The notes under the pieces were generated by a model that saw only the letters and a program-made list of their open reading frames with translations, was not told where the DNA came from and did no database searches. Made by a program: the position numbers and the translations under genes. This document shows, one piece after another, positions 33,631 through 41,544 of a stretch of 41,544 bases of DNA. Each line of letters starts with the position of its first letter. Position 1 is the first letter of the stretch. Source of the DNA: Clostridia bacterium (GTDB taxonomy: Bacteria; Bacillota; Clostridia; Oscillospirales; CAG-382); NCBI GenBank assembly GCA_017630915.1, contig JAGBUH010000115.1:1-41544 (forward strand), in the 5' to 3' direction.

Positions 33631-34993
33631 AGGCGTTAGTCCACCTTTCTTTTTCAATAGTATTAAATATTGTTGTTATATATATTGTATCGTTATTTTC
33701 TTTTTGTATAACTCTGTCAGCAACCCCGACAAAAGGTACATATATTATTCCCTCTTCATCAAATATAATAGGTATAATATTTCTGTATTCTTTTGGGACT
33801 TTTTTATCAATAAACAGCTTTTTTAAAGTTTTATTCATGCCTTTGATGAAAATTTTATCGCCGACACGCCTATTTCGAACTTTTAACTTTCCAATTATTT
33901 TATCTTCCGATATATAAGCATTGGTGGATAAATTGTTAAAATTCCCCGATGATTTATTATTAGATATATCAATAATAACCCTATCACCGAACACTTTATT
34001 TGTACCGTTTTGAAGTTCTTGAAAGTCATATTCTAATAGTGGGTTTTCGCTTTTGTTAAAAAATTGCACATTTCCATTATTTATCACGGCTTCTGTATGG
34101 TCAAACAACGGAACACAAACACGTTTTTCAGAAAATAACGCTCGATCGATATCAGATACCATGTTGCTGTTTAGTGATTGTCCAGAAAACTCTTTATATT
34201 TCTTCATAAGCACTCGATTGCGCAGGGCTTTCGGCAATAATCTTAAATCCGTATCGAGATTTTCATTTATTACTGCTTCAAAATATTCCCTGTCGCTTCT
34301 GCAAGAAGCAGAATATCTTGACAATGCTTCAACAACAGACGGATTAAGTTTACACATATCAGGAATGATAACATTGCGAACGTAGTTGCGTGTATAATCA
34401 TTACACAAATTAGTACTGTCTGTAACGTATGTCTGTTCGGATTCAGAAAGAAATTCTTCTATTTCCTGTCTGCTGATTTCCAAAAGCGGTCTTAAAATTT
34501 TATCCTTATACGGTGCAATTGATGATGCTCCGTACGAACCGCTTCCGCGAATTAAATTTATAAGCAAAGTTTCGGCGTCATCATTCATATTATGCGCAGT
34601 AACACAATAATCAACTGTGTCTTTTGAGCATATACGTTCAAAGAACGCATATCGGCAACTACGTGCCGCTTCTTCAATCCCGATATTGTATCTCGACGCA
34701 TAAGCCGGAACGTCGTCTCTACCACAAAAAATCTTTATATTATGGTTCTTACAAAGTTGTTTGCAAAATTCTTCATCCCTGTCTGCTTCGTCGCCGCGTA
34801 TCATGTGATTAAAATGACATGCAGAAATATTAAAGCCAAATGTTTCTGAAACTTCTGCCATTCCAAGAAGAAGTGCAACTGAATCGGCGCCTCCTGAAAG
34901 AGCGATACACAACCCTTTTTCTTGAACCGAAAATGGCAGATTTTCAAAATATTTGCTTAATTTTCGGATGAAACTAATTCTCGCCCGATTCAT
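33620..34993 (-). CDS. tilS: tRNA(Ile)-lysidine synthase
   Basis: 457 residues. Makes lysidine at C34 of tRNA-Ile(CAU) so it reads AUA. P-loop SGGADS at 33-38 (PP-loop ATPase), [20 protein letters not shown], then the [17 protein letters not shown] segment and a C-terminal TilS domain ([23 protein letters not shown]). The gene starts inside the last codons of dnaB (20-base overlap), and ends inside ftsH, the conserved tilS-ftsH order. Confidence 0.95.
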   Translation of the reverse strand: MNRARISFIRKLSKYFENLPFSVQEKGLCIALSGGADSVALLLGMAEVSETFGFNISACHFNHMIRGDEADRDEEFCKQLCKNHNIKIFCGRDDVPAYASRYNIGIEEAARSCRYAFFERICSKDTVDYCVTAHNMNDDAETLLINLIRGSGSYGASSIAPYKDKILRPLLEISRQEIEEFLSESEQTYVTDSTNLCNDYTRNYVRNVIIPDMCKLNPSVVEALSRYSASCRSDREYFEAVINENLDTDLRLLPKALRNRVLMKKYKEFSGQSLNSNMVSDIDRALFSEKRVCVPLFDHTEAVINNGNVQFFNKSENPLLEYDFQELQNGTNKVFGDRVIIDISNNKSSGNFNNLSTNAYISEDKIIGKLKVRNRRVGDKIFIKGMNKTLKKLFIDKKVPKEYRNIIPIIFDEEGIIYVPFVGVADRVIQKENNDTIYITTIFNTIEKERWTNAYEK

Positions 34994-36347
34994 GCAAAAT
35001 ATTATCCTCGATACTCATAAACTTATAGTATTTACCTACCCAAGCAAGTTTAACAACGCCTGTACTACCATGACGGTTTTTAGCAACATTACATTCAGCA
35101 AGAATATAATCGGAGTTCTCGTTTTGTGCCTCGGGCGCTTCTCCGTCTTTACGTTCGTAATAGTCACTTCTGTAAATAAACAAAACAATATCAGCGTCCT
35201 GCTCAATCGCACCCGAATCACGAAGGTCAGAAAGCATCGGCTGACGGTCTTTACGGTTTTCGCTAGCTCTTGCCAACTGCGAACAAAGAATTATCGGAAT
35301 TTCAAATTCTTTTGCCATCAATTTAATCGAACGAGTGATATTAGCAACGTCTAACACACGGTTATCGGTGGGAACATCAGGGTTCATAAGTTGTAAATAG
35401 TCGATGATAACTAAACCAAGATTATCCAATCTGCGCAATTTGGATTTCATTGCGGTCGGAGTTGTATTGGGATTTGGGTCTATATAAATGTTTGTGTTGG
35501 ATAGCACACTTGATGCTTCGGCAAGATGACGCCAGTCGTCATCCGATAACTTACCGGTTCTCATATTCGCGCTATCAATCAAAGCCTCGCTGCTCAACAT
35601 TCTCGAAACTAACTGTTCCGAAGACATTTCAAGCGAAAATACCGCAATATTCTTATCAGTAGTTTTTGCAACGTTTGTAGCTACGTTCATACAAAAACTT
35701 GTTTTACCCATACCGGGACGGCCACCAACAACAATTAAGTCGCCCTTACCCATACCGATAAGAACCCTGTCAAGAGAATCAAATCTTGTAGGGGTACCCG
35801 CAAGCGCCTCAGGGTTTTCTTTGAGCAATTTTAAGGTCTTGTAATGCTCCACAATAACATCACGAATCTTATCAAAGCCGTCTTGATATTTATCCTGTGA
35901 AATTGAATAAATCCTTTGTTCTGCGTAATTTACAGCATCACCGACCTCGCCTTTTTCGCTATATGCAAGGTCAGAAATATCTCTCGATGCTTCGATAAGC
36001 GATCTAAGCATCGCTTTATCGCGCACAATTTTAGAATATTCCTCGATATTCGCGGCATCAGACGCCAAATCAACCAGCAATTTAATATATTTAGCAGCAT
36101 CACCCTCGGTATATGTACCCATTTGGGTAAGCGCGTCAATAAGAGTTACCGGATCGATAACTCTGTTTTTATTAAACATATCGCGCATTGCAGAGAAAAT
36201 CTGTTTGTGCTGTTCAAGATAGAAATCATCATCTTTTAAAGTAGCAACGTCAACAAATTTTTCCGAATCGACAATAACCGTACCCAATATTGCCTGCTCC
36301 GCTTCGAGCGAAAACGGCATTTTTCTTATGCTGTCAAATTCAGCCAT
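34974..36347 (-). CDS. dnaB: Replicative DNA helicase DnaB
   Basis: 457 residues. N-terminal domain begins PFSLEAEQAILG (primase-binding), a linker near 160-185, then the RecA-type ATPase: Walker A GRPGMGKTS (209-217), FSLEMSSEQLVSRML, Walker B LVIIDYLQLM and arginine finger region SGAIEQDAD. Hexameric 5'-3' helicase of the replication fork. AGAGGCTT precedes the start; rplI lies 21 bases upstream. Confidence 0.97.
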   Translation of the reverse strand: MAEFDSIRKMPFSLEAEQAILGTVIVDSEKFVDVATLKDDDFYLEQHKQIFSAMRDMFNKNRVIDPVTLIDALTQMGTYTEGDAAKYIKLLVDLASDAANIEEYSKIVRDKAMLRSLIEASRDISDLAYSEKGEVGDAVNYAEQRIYSISQDKYQDGFDKIRDVIVEHYKTLKLLKENPEALAGTPTRFDSLDRVLIGMGKGDLIVVGGRPGMGKTSFCMNVATNVAKTTDKNIAVFSLEMSSEQLVSRMLSSEALIDSANMRTGKLSDDDWRHLAEASSVLSNTNIYIDPNPNTTPTAMKSKLRRLDNLGLVIIDYLQLMNPDVPTDNRVLDVANITRSIKLMAKEFEIPIILCSQLARASENRKDRQPMLSDLRDSGAIEQDADIVLFIYRSDYYERKDGEAPEAQNENSDYILAECNVAKNRHGSTGVVKLAWVGKYYKFMSIEDNILHESGEN

Positions 36348-36368
36348 ATCTAAGCCTCTAAAAATTTA

Positions 36369-36812
36369 TTATGCTTCAACTACAAGTTTGAGTTCGGCAG
36401 AAATGCCTTGAAACAACTTGATTTTTACGGGATAAACACCTGCGGTTTTTATGGTGTCGGAAATAGATATATTACGTTTATCTATTTTCATACCAAGTTC
36501 TTTTTCTATCTTTTCGCTAATATCTTTGGTGGTAACTGCACCGTAAAGTCTTCCGTCAGCACCGCCTGTGGTTTTAAATACAATTTGCTTGTCGGAAAGA
36601 AATGACTTCGTTTCTTCTGCCTTCTTCTTTTCTTCTGCAAGGTGGAAAGCTGCGCTTTCTTTCTTCATTTCTATTTCTTTAATCGAACCTGCATCCGCCG
36701 GTTTTGCAAGTTTGCGAGGGAAAAGAAAATTACGTGCATATCCGTCGGAAGTATTGATGAGTTCGCCTTTTTTTCCTTGTCCCTTAACATCTTCTAACAA
36801 AATCACTTTCAT
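36369..36812 (-). CDS. rplI: 50S ribosomal protein L9
   Basis: 147 residues, usual length. N-terminal rRNA-binding motif [34 protein letters not shown], a long helix about 40-75, and the C-terminal domain with [12 protein letters not shown]. Its start overlaps the stop of gdpP by 4 bases (ATGA). Confidence 0.97.
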   Translation of the reverse strand: MKVILLEDVKGQGKKGELINTSDGYARNFLFPRKLAKPADAGSIKEIEMKKESAAFHLAEEKKKAEETKSFLSDKQIVFKTTGGADGRLYGAVTTKDISEKIEKELGMKIDKRNISISDTIKTAGVYPVKIKLFQGISAELKLVVEA

Positions 36813-38848
36813 TTATTCAAACCTTCTTTCGAAATACCAATATAATTGTCAATAGCTTCTTTTAAAATGCATTCAGCCTTATCGACATCTAAAACGACAT
36901 TACCAAGACCGTTTTCATCGCTTTCGCGGATAAGCGCGCCTGCCGATTGAAAATGTCCGCCACCGCCAAGCATTTTTGCTATGTTGATAACGTTTATCGA
37001 ACCGTCGCTACGTGCAGAAAGGTTAATACCGTTATCAAGCGAATACAATACGAATGACGCGGAAATGCCGTCGATGTCAACCAAGCGATCCGCTGCTTTT
37101 GATGCGGTGACCTTATTTTCGGGATCATTATTTTCAACATAGGTCGAAATCGCAAACTTATCACGATAAACTTCCATGTTTTGTTCAATTCGTGCGATAC
37201 GCTTGAATTGCTTCATATCCGACTTAAACAAATTCTTTGCTTTTCCTGCATCTGCGCCTGCATTTTTAAGAAAAATACAAGCAGAATATGTTCTTGTGCC
37301 CGTGTCACGAGCAAAGAATTGTGTATCCAACAAAATACCCGCAAGTAAAATCTGAGCCTCTTCGGGTCTTAATGCATTAGGACTTAACGAAAGTTCAAGT
37401 ATTTCGCAAACAAGTTCTGATGCACTCGAAGCGGTCGGATCAATATTTGTCGGTTGCAACACCTGATCACCGAGCATTTCTTTAATTGCATGGTGGTCGA
37501 TAACAACAACTTTACTCGCGTTTTCATATACACCCCTTGCCGCAAACAACTCAGGGTTTGAAGCATCGGTAATGATAACCAAGGTATCGGGTGTTAATAA
37601 TTCCTGTGCATAAACTGCATCAACAAACACAGTATCGTATTCTTCAAATTCAGAAATCGACTCGATAATTTTCGAAATGTTTTTATCGTTTCTGTCAGCA
37701 ACTATGCAATATTCTTTGTTAAATGATTGAACTAGTTTAGCAATACCGATATTTGAAGCAATCGAGTCAAAATCAGGACGTAAATGCCCCATGATAATTA
37801 CGTTGGAACATTTAGGGAGTTGTTCAAAAAGTAAATCGCGGCAAAGTCGAGAACGTATCTTTGTTTGACGTTGTACGGCTTTGGTTTTACCGCCATAGCT
37901 ATCTTCACCGTCTTCGGTACGTACAACCGCAAGTGCACCGCCACGCTGTAAAGCTGAGCGCAAAGCAGTTTGGGCCGATTCACGTTTATCGCTGAGTGTA
38001 CCGTTAACAGTTGAAACACCGATTGAAATGGTAATCGGAACAGGCGATTCTCCCAACGAAGCCTCGACGACTTTATCAAGAATGTCAAACCGATTATCCG
38101 TCATTTCCTTTAAATAACGGTTTTCGAAATACATAACATACTTGTCGCGGTCATACTCGGTGAGCATTGCATTAAAACCGTTTGCCCAGTCGGTGAGCAA
38201 TTTATTTACAGTTGCCGACCCAAAACGGCGGTTTTCCTGGATTTCCTGAGAAACTTCGTTAGAGTTGTCAATAACTATATATGCAACTCTTATAGCACCG
38301 TCATCGATTTGCTTTAATAGGCGCTTTTCATTATCTCGACTGTACCAAACTCCTGCAAAAAGTTTTTGTTTTCCGTATTCAAGCGGAAAAACTCGAACCT
38401 CATAAAAAGATTCATTAGATTCCACAGAAATGAAATCGGTATATTCTTCATACGCTGTCGAAAGGTTGGAGAAAGAAACTTTTCCCTCAAACAATTTACC
38501 CGCGCCCGAAGTGATGTTTTGATCGGCAGCTTCGACAAGAGAATAAAACTCATCGTTGCACCAAACAATTTTGTTGCTTTCATTTACAATCATAACAGGA
38601 GAATCGATTTTCTCCATCAAACCTGAAATAAGCGGAGAAAAACCGCTACCGTCACGATCTACTTTAATGTTATTCTTGCTCGTGTTATAAAGTATCAATA
38701 ATACTATTGCATATACAAGTGCACCGATAATAGCAATGAAACCGGCAAGTTTATTTACAAATAACAGAAGTATAGCTACTACGGTAAAAATAGCAAGTCC
38801 AATAAGTTCATAAGTAAATCCTTTAAAAAACTTACGTAGATTTTTCAT
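36809..38848 (-). CDS. gdpP: Cyclic-di-AMP phosphodiesterase GdpP
   Basis: 679 residues. Two N-terminal membrane spans (about 11-28, 33-51), a PAS-like sensor about 75-175, a degenerate GGDEF domain about 178-305 (no GGDEF signature), and a DHH/DHHA1 phosphodiesterase. Metal ligands: [13 protein letters not shown] near 350, VFVDA near 410, VVIDHHAI near 450, and [11 protein letters not shown] near the end. It hydrolyses cyclic-di-AMP, linking osmotic and wall homeostasis. Its GAGGTGAGG ribosome-binding site and consensus promoter head the operon gdpP-rplI-dnaB-tilS-ftsH. Confidence 0.96.
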   Translation of the reverse strand: MKNLRKFFKGFTYELIGLAIFTVVAILLLFVNKLAGFIAIIGALVYAIVLLILYNTSKNNIKVDRDGSGFSPLISGLMEKIDSPVMIVNESNKIVWCNDEFYSLVEAADQNITSGAGKLFEGKVSFSNLSTAYEEYTDFISVESNESFYEVRVFPLEYGKQKLFAGVWYSRDNEKRLLKQIDDGAIRVAYIVIDNSNEVSQEIQENRRFGSATVNKLLTDWANGFNAMLTEYDRDKYVMYFENRYLKEMTDNRFDILDKVVEASLGESPVPITISIGVSTVNGTLSDKRESAQTALRSALQRGGALAVVRTEDGEDSYGGKTKAVQRQTKIRSRLCRDLLFEQLPKCSNVIIMGHLRPDFDSIASNIGIAKLVQSFNKEYCIVADRNDKNISKIIESISEFEEYDTVFVDAVYAQELLTPDTLVIITDASNPELFAARGVYENASKVVVIDHHAIKEMLGDQVLQPTNIDPTASSASELVCEILELSLSPNALRPEEAQILLAGILLDTQFFARDTGTRTYSACIFLKNAGADAGKAKNLFKSDMKQFKRIARIEQNMEVYRDKFAISTYVENNDPENKVTASKAADRLVDIDGISASFVLYSLDNGINLSARSDGSINVINIAKMLGGGGHFQSAGALIRESDENGLGNVVLDVDKAECILKEAIDNYIGISKEGLNK

Positions 38849-38871
38849 TGCCTCACCTCACTAACCAATAA

Positions 38872-38900
38872 ATTATAACACCAATCGAACCACTTGTCAA
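38872..38900 (-). promoter_or_regulatory. Promoter of the gdpP-ftsH operon
   Basis: On the minus strand: TTGACA (38900-38895), 17 bases, TATAAT (38877-38872), with TGT immediately before the -10. The -35 overlaps the stop codon of the upstream topoisomerase gene. No terminator is visible between them, so read-through is also possible. Confidence 0.85.
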
Positions 38901-41125
38901 TCAAGAAGTGTTTGTTGTGTTATTTCGGGATCAATATCTTCAAAAATCACACCCGAAGCAGGAAGTTTGCTCTTTCTGTAACGCGATTCCTTTAACAGTT
39001 TGTTCACTTCGGGATTATAGGGTACAACAGAAATGATTTTTCTTCCCTTTTTTAGAGTAAATAACTGGCTTCCGCATGATGTTTTGGTCGATTTTTCGAG
39101 CACTTGGCTTTCTTTAATCAGCAACGCTCTGTCATCATCGGAACGAACAAGAAATTCGCCGTTGCCGTTTGACATAAATACGCCGACAGCGGGACTACCG
39201 CCAAAGAAAGCGTTTGTCAACTTCTTACGGTTTGTCTTTGTAGCGTAAGAATCAAGCGGAACCGAAACGGCTTTACCATTTTCAAAGAAAATCAAAATTC
39301 TGCCTGTGTATTCGCGTAGACATATTGCAGAAATGACTTTTTCATTTTCATTGAATTTAAGTTTTCCTGCGACGTATTCGCCTAACGCGCTCGCCTTTGA
39401 ATCCTCAAAATCATCAAGACGCGATTTATAGACTTGTGCATCAGACGTAAAGAATAACACTTCTTCGTTGTTATTAGTTTCAAATCTTGTACGAAGAGAA
39501 TCGTTTTCTTTGAATTTTTGCACGTCATTACCGCGAAGCGAAGCAAGAGTACACTTCTTAAAATAACCTTCCATACTCAAAAATGCTTCGCACGGATATT
39601 CTGCAACGGGTTCTTCGGTATCTTCAACAGAAATTTCGTTTTTGTCGATAATATAGGTTTTTCTCGGCATACCGTACTTATCGGCGATTTCCGAAAGTTG
39701 CTTTATAATACGTGTTTTGATTCTGCGTTCACTCGAAATAAGAAGTTTTAGTTCTTCAATATCTTTTTCAAGTTGCTCAATCTCTTCAATGCGTTTCAAA
39801 ATATACTGTTTGTTAAGATTACGCAACTTTATATCGGCAACATATTCTGCTTGAACTTCGTCAATCGAAAAGCCGGTCATCAGGTTGGGAACAACATCTT
39901 TTTCGTTTTCAGTTCCGCGAATAATCGCAATTGCCTTGTCGATATCAAGCAAAATCGAACGTAAACCAAAAAGCAAATGCAACTTATCGCTTTTCTTTGC
40001 AAGGTCGAACATATATGTTCTGCGCAGACATTCAACGCGGAAAGCAGACCATTCTTCAAGAATCTGCTTAATTCCCATTGTTTGAGGAACACCGCCGACA
40101 AGTATATTAAAATTGCACTTGAAATCATCTTCAAGTTTTGTTAACCTAAATAGTTTTTGCATCAACTTTTCCGGATCAGCACCGCGTTTGAGGTCAATAG
40201 CCATTTTAAAGCCATTGATATCAATTTCATCACGTACGTCCGAAACGTCTTTTATCTTCCCTTCTTTGACAAGTTGAATCATACTTTCGCGTATCTTTTC
40301 AAGCGTTGTGGTATAAGGGATTTGCAAAACTTCTATTCTGTTTTCGCTCTTGTCATATACATATTTTGCGCGTACTTTTAAAGAACCGCGACCTGTTTCA
40401 TAAACTTCGCGAATTTTGTCTTTATCATAAATGAGCAAACCGCCCGTCGAGAAATCCGGGGCTTTGAGAATGTCCATGATTTCTTCGGTAGAAATATTTT
40501 CGTTACGAAGATATGCACACGTAACTTCGCATACCTCACGAAGATTAAACGAACAAATATCGCTTGCCATACCTACCGCGATACCCGAATTGGGAGAAAC
40601 AAGTATGTTAGGAAAGCTTGTAGGAAGCAACACGGGCTCTGTGGTAGTGCTATCGTAGTTATCTACAAAATCAACAGCATCTCTGTCGATACCGTCGAAA
40701 ATCTCCTCGCTGAATTTTGCGAGTTTACATTCAGTATAACGAGAAGCAGCATACGCCATATCGGAATATTGTTTGCCGAAACTTCCCTTTGATTCTATAA
40801 ACGGATGCAACAAAACCTCTTTGCCCGTAGTAAGACGAACAAGCGTTTCATAAATCGCGGCATCGCCGTGAGGGTTTAACACCATGGTTTGTCCTACGAC
40901 TTTTGCGCTTTTTTGTTTTGCGCCCGTCAACAAACCCATTTTATACATAGTATATAAAAGTTTTCTGTGAGCAGGCTTAAATCCGTCGATAGCAGGAATC
41001 GCACGTGAAACGATAACCGTCATCGCATAGGGCATATAGTTCGTTTCAAGTACGTTAGTTATGCTAACATCAATAGGCTCGGATATTATCTCGGGTTCTA
41101 CAACCTTTGTTTTCTTTTTTGCCAT
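38897..41125 (-). CDS. parC: Type II topoisomerase subunit A (topoisomerase IV, ParC-like)
   Basis: 742 residues from the ATG at 41125 (TGAGG before it). Breakage-reunion domain with catalytic Tyr130 in AASRYTECKL; winged-helix segment DGFKPAHRKLLYTMY. The quinolone-determining loop reads NPHGDAAIYET: Ala89 where GyrA/ParC usually have Ser, Glu93 at the following key place. A coiled-coil tower is in the middle (about 425-465). The C-terminal part (about 490-725) forms beta-blades without a GyrA box (QRRGGKG), which favours topoisomerase IV over gyrase; gyrase is not excluded. It follows parE by 11 bases. Confidence 0.85.
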   Translation of the reverse strand: MAKKKTKVVEPEIISEPIDVSITNVLETNYMPYAMTVIVSRAIPAIDGFKPAHRKLLYTMYKMGLLTGAKQKSAKVVGQTMVLNPHGDAAIYETLVRLTTGKEVLLHPFIESKGSFGKQYSDMAYAASRYTECKLAKFSEEIFDGIDRDAVDFVDNYDSTTTEPVLLPTSFPNILVSPNSGIAVGMASDICSFNLREVCEVTCAYLRNENISTEEIMDILKAPDFSTGGLLIYDKDKIREVYETGRGSLKVRAKYVYDKSENRIEVLQIPYTTTLEKIRESMIQLVKEGKIKDVSDVRDEIDINGFKMAIDLKRGADPEKLMQKLFRLTKLEDDFKCNFNILVGGVPQTMGIKQILEEWSAFRVECLRRTYMFDLAKKSDKLHLLFGLRSILLDIDKAIAIIRGTENEKDVVPNLMTGFSIDEVQAEYVADIKLRNLNKQYILKRIEEIEQLEKDIEELKLLISSERRIKTRIIKQLSEIADKYGMPRKTYIIDKNEISVEDTEEPVAEYPCEAFLSMEGYFKKCTLASLRGNDVQKFKENDSLRTRFETNNNEEVLFFTSDAQVYKSRLDDFEDSKASALGEYVAGKLKFNENEKVISAICLREYTGRILIFFENGKAVSVPLDSYATKTNRKKLTNAFFGGSPAVGVFMSNGNGEFLVRSDDDRALLIKESQVLEKSTKTSCGSQLFTLKKGRKIISVVPYNPEVNKLLKESRYRKSKLPASGVIFEDIDPEITQQTLLD

Positions 41126-41136
41126 TTTTAACCTCA

Positions 41137-41544
41137 TCAATAATCAGCGAGTTCAAGGTACTTAGCACCATTTTGGGCTATAAAGTCCTTTCTTCCGCTA
41201 ATATTATCGCCAAGCAGAATATCAAACATTTCGTATGTTTTTTCTTCATCTTCTGGCGAAATTCTGACCAACTTGCGTGTTGCGGGTTTCATCGTCGTAA
41301 GGCTCATCATGTCGGCATCGTTTTCGCCAAGACCTTTCGAACGTTGAATAGTGAATTTCTTCTCGCCGAGTTTTTCCAAAATAACGTTCTTTTCGGCTTC
41401 GCTGTATGCAAACATCGTTTCGCCACCGCTTGTTATTTCATAAAGAGGAGTTTCTGCGATATAAATTCTTCCCTCTTTAATAAGTGTAGGAAGCAAACGG
41501 TAAAACATCGTAAGAATAAGCGTTCTGATTTGGTAGCCGTCCTC
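41137..41544 (-). CDS. parE: Type II topoisomerase subunit B (ParE-like), 3' part, cut by the window edge
   Basis: The reading frame is open to the right edge, so the N-terminal ATPase and transducer domains lie outside the window; only the last 135 residues are present. An internal ATG at 41508 is not a start. The segment begins within the Toprim region (DGYQIRTLILTMFYRLLPTLI) and has a C-terminal motif IQRSKGLGENDADMMS, where typical GyrB/ParE have QRYKGLGEM, so it belongs to a divergent branch. It is encoded upstream of parC in the same unit. Confidence 0.9.
   Translation of the reverse strand, partial: EDGYQIRTLILTMFYRLLPTLIKEGRIYIAETPLYEITSGGETMFAYSEAEKNVILEKLGEKKFTIQRSKGLGENDADMMSLTTMKPATRKLVRISPEDEEKTYEMFDILLGDNISGRKDFIAQNGAKYLELADY

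Noticed and set aside
1-41544. CRISPR arrays, tRNAs, insertion sequences, prophage genes
   Set aside because: No regularly spaced repeats with unique spacers, no cloverleaf sequences, no transposase or phage structural genes were recognised; the only integrase-like gene is the Xer homologue.

Overview
The window reads as chromosomal DNA of an anaerobic, low-GC Gram-positive bacterium of the Clostridia, most likely a Ruminococcaceae/Oscillospirales-type gut or rumen organism. The reasons are a pyruvate formate-lyase pair, a large Firmicutes-type SRP RNA directly upstream of dnaX, HPr kinase, the gdpP-rplI-dnaB-tilS-ftsH gene order, a YunB sporulation protein and a CwlD-like amidase (which suggest endospore formation), and cell-surface proteins with cohesin-like and dockerin modules joined by Ser/Asp/Glu-rich linkers. 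No tRNA, transposase, prophage or CRISPR array was seen. Coding density is high. The window cuts one gene, a topoisomerase B subunit at the right edge.

Layout. 1-3131: pflB-pflA behind a consensus promoter that carries a palindrome in its spacer. 3171-4517: a CapA-like lipoprotein on the minus strand. 4616-9365: plus-strand run with a three-gene membrane/cohesin cassette, then cwlD-like, radA and a DUF6873 protein. 9520-12912: minus-strand proC, a polytopic membrane protein, a Xer-type recombinase with altered catalytic residues, and a YesL/DUF624-like membrane protein. 13258-14205: an RluA-type pseudouridine synthase. 14202-21098: minus-strand operon DUF2812-hprK-glk-lon-ysxC-lysA. 21219-24049: SRP RNA, dnaX, ybaB, recR. 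24100-27213: a 1037-residue dockerin protein with two cohesin-like modules. 27315-28794: mntP and a YitT-family gene. 28852-29457: yunB. 29448-31449: a SpoU methyltransferase and a degenerate DHHW-type protein. 31561-38848: gdpP-rplI-dnaB-tilS-ftsH. 38897-41544: topoisomerase parC and the 3' part of parE.

Most of the content is core housekeeping. The parts that deserve a second look are: (i) the same 12-base palindrome, ACAATATATTGT, placed just downstream of a TTGACA box both at pflB and in the proC/pseudouridine-synthase intergenic region; (ii) a Xer-type recombinase that lacks two canonical catalytic residues, with tandem TTATGTA repeats resembling a Xer half-site about 1.6 kb upstream of it; (iii) a membrane-anchored cohesin-like protein and a secreted protein carrying both cohesin-like and dockerin modules, together suggesting a small surface assembly; (iv) a plus-oriented terminator at 9484-9514 with no matching gene; and (v) a topoisomerase pair with unusual motif residues. 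All function calls rest on motif recognition by eye, not on database searches.
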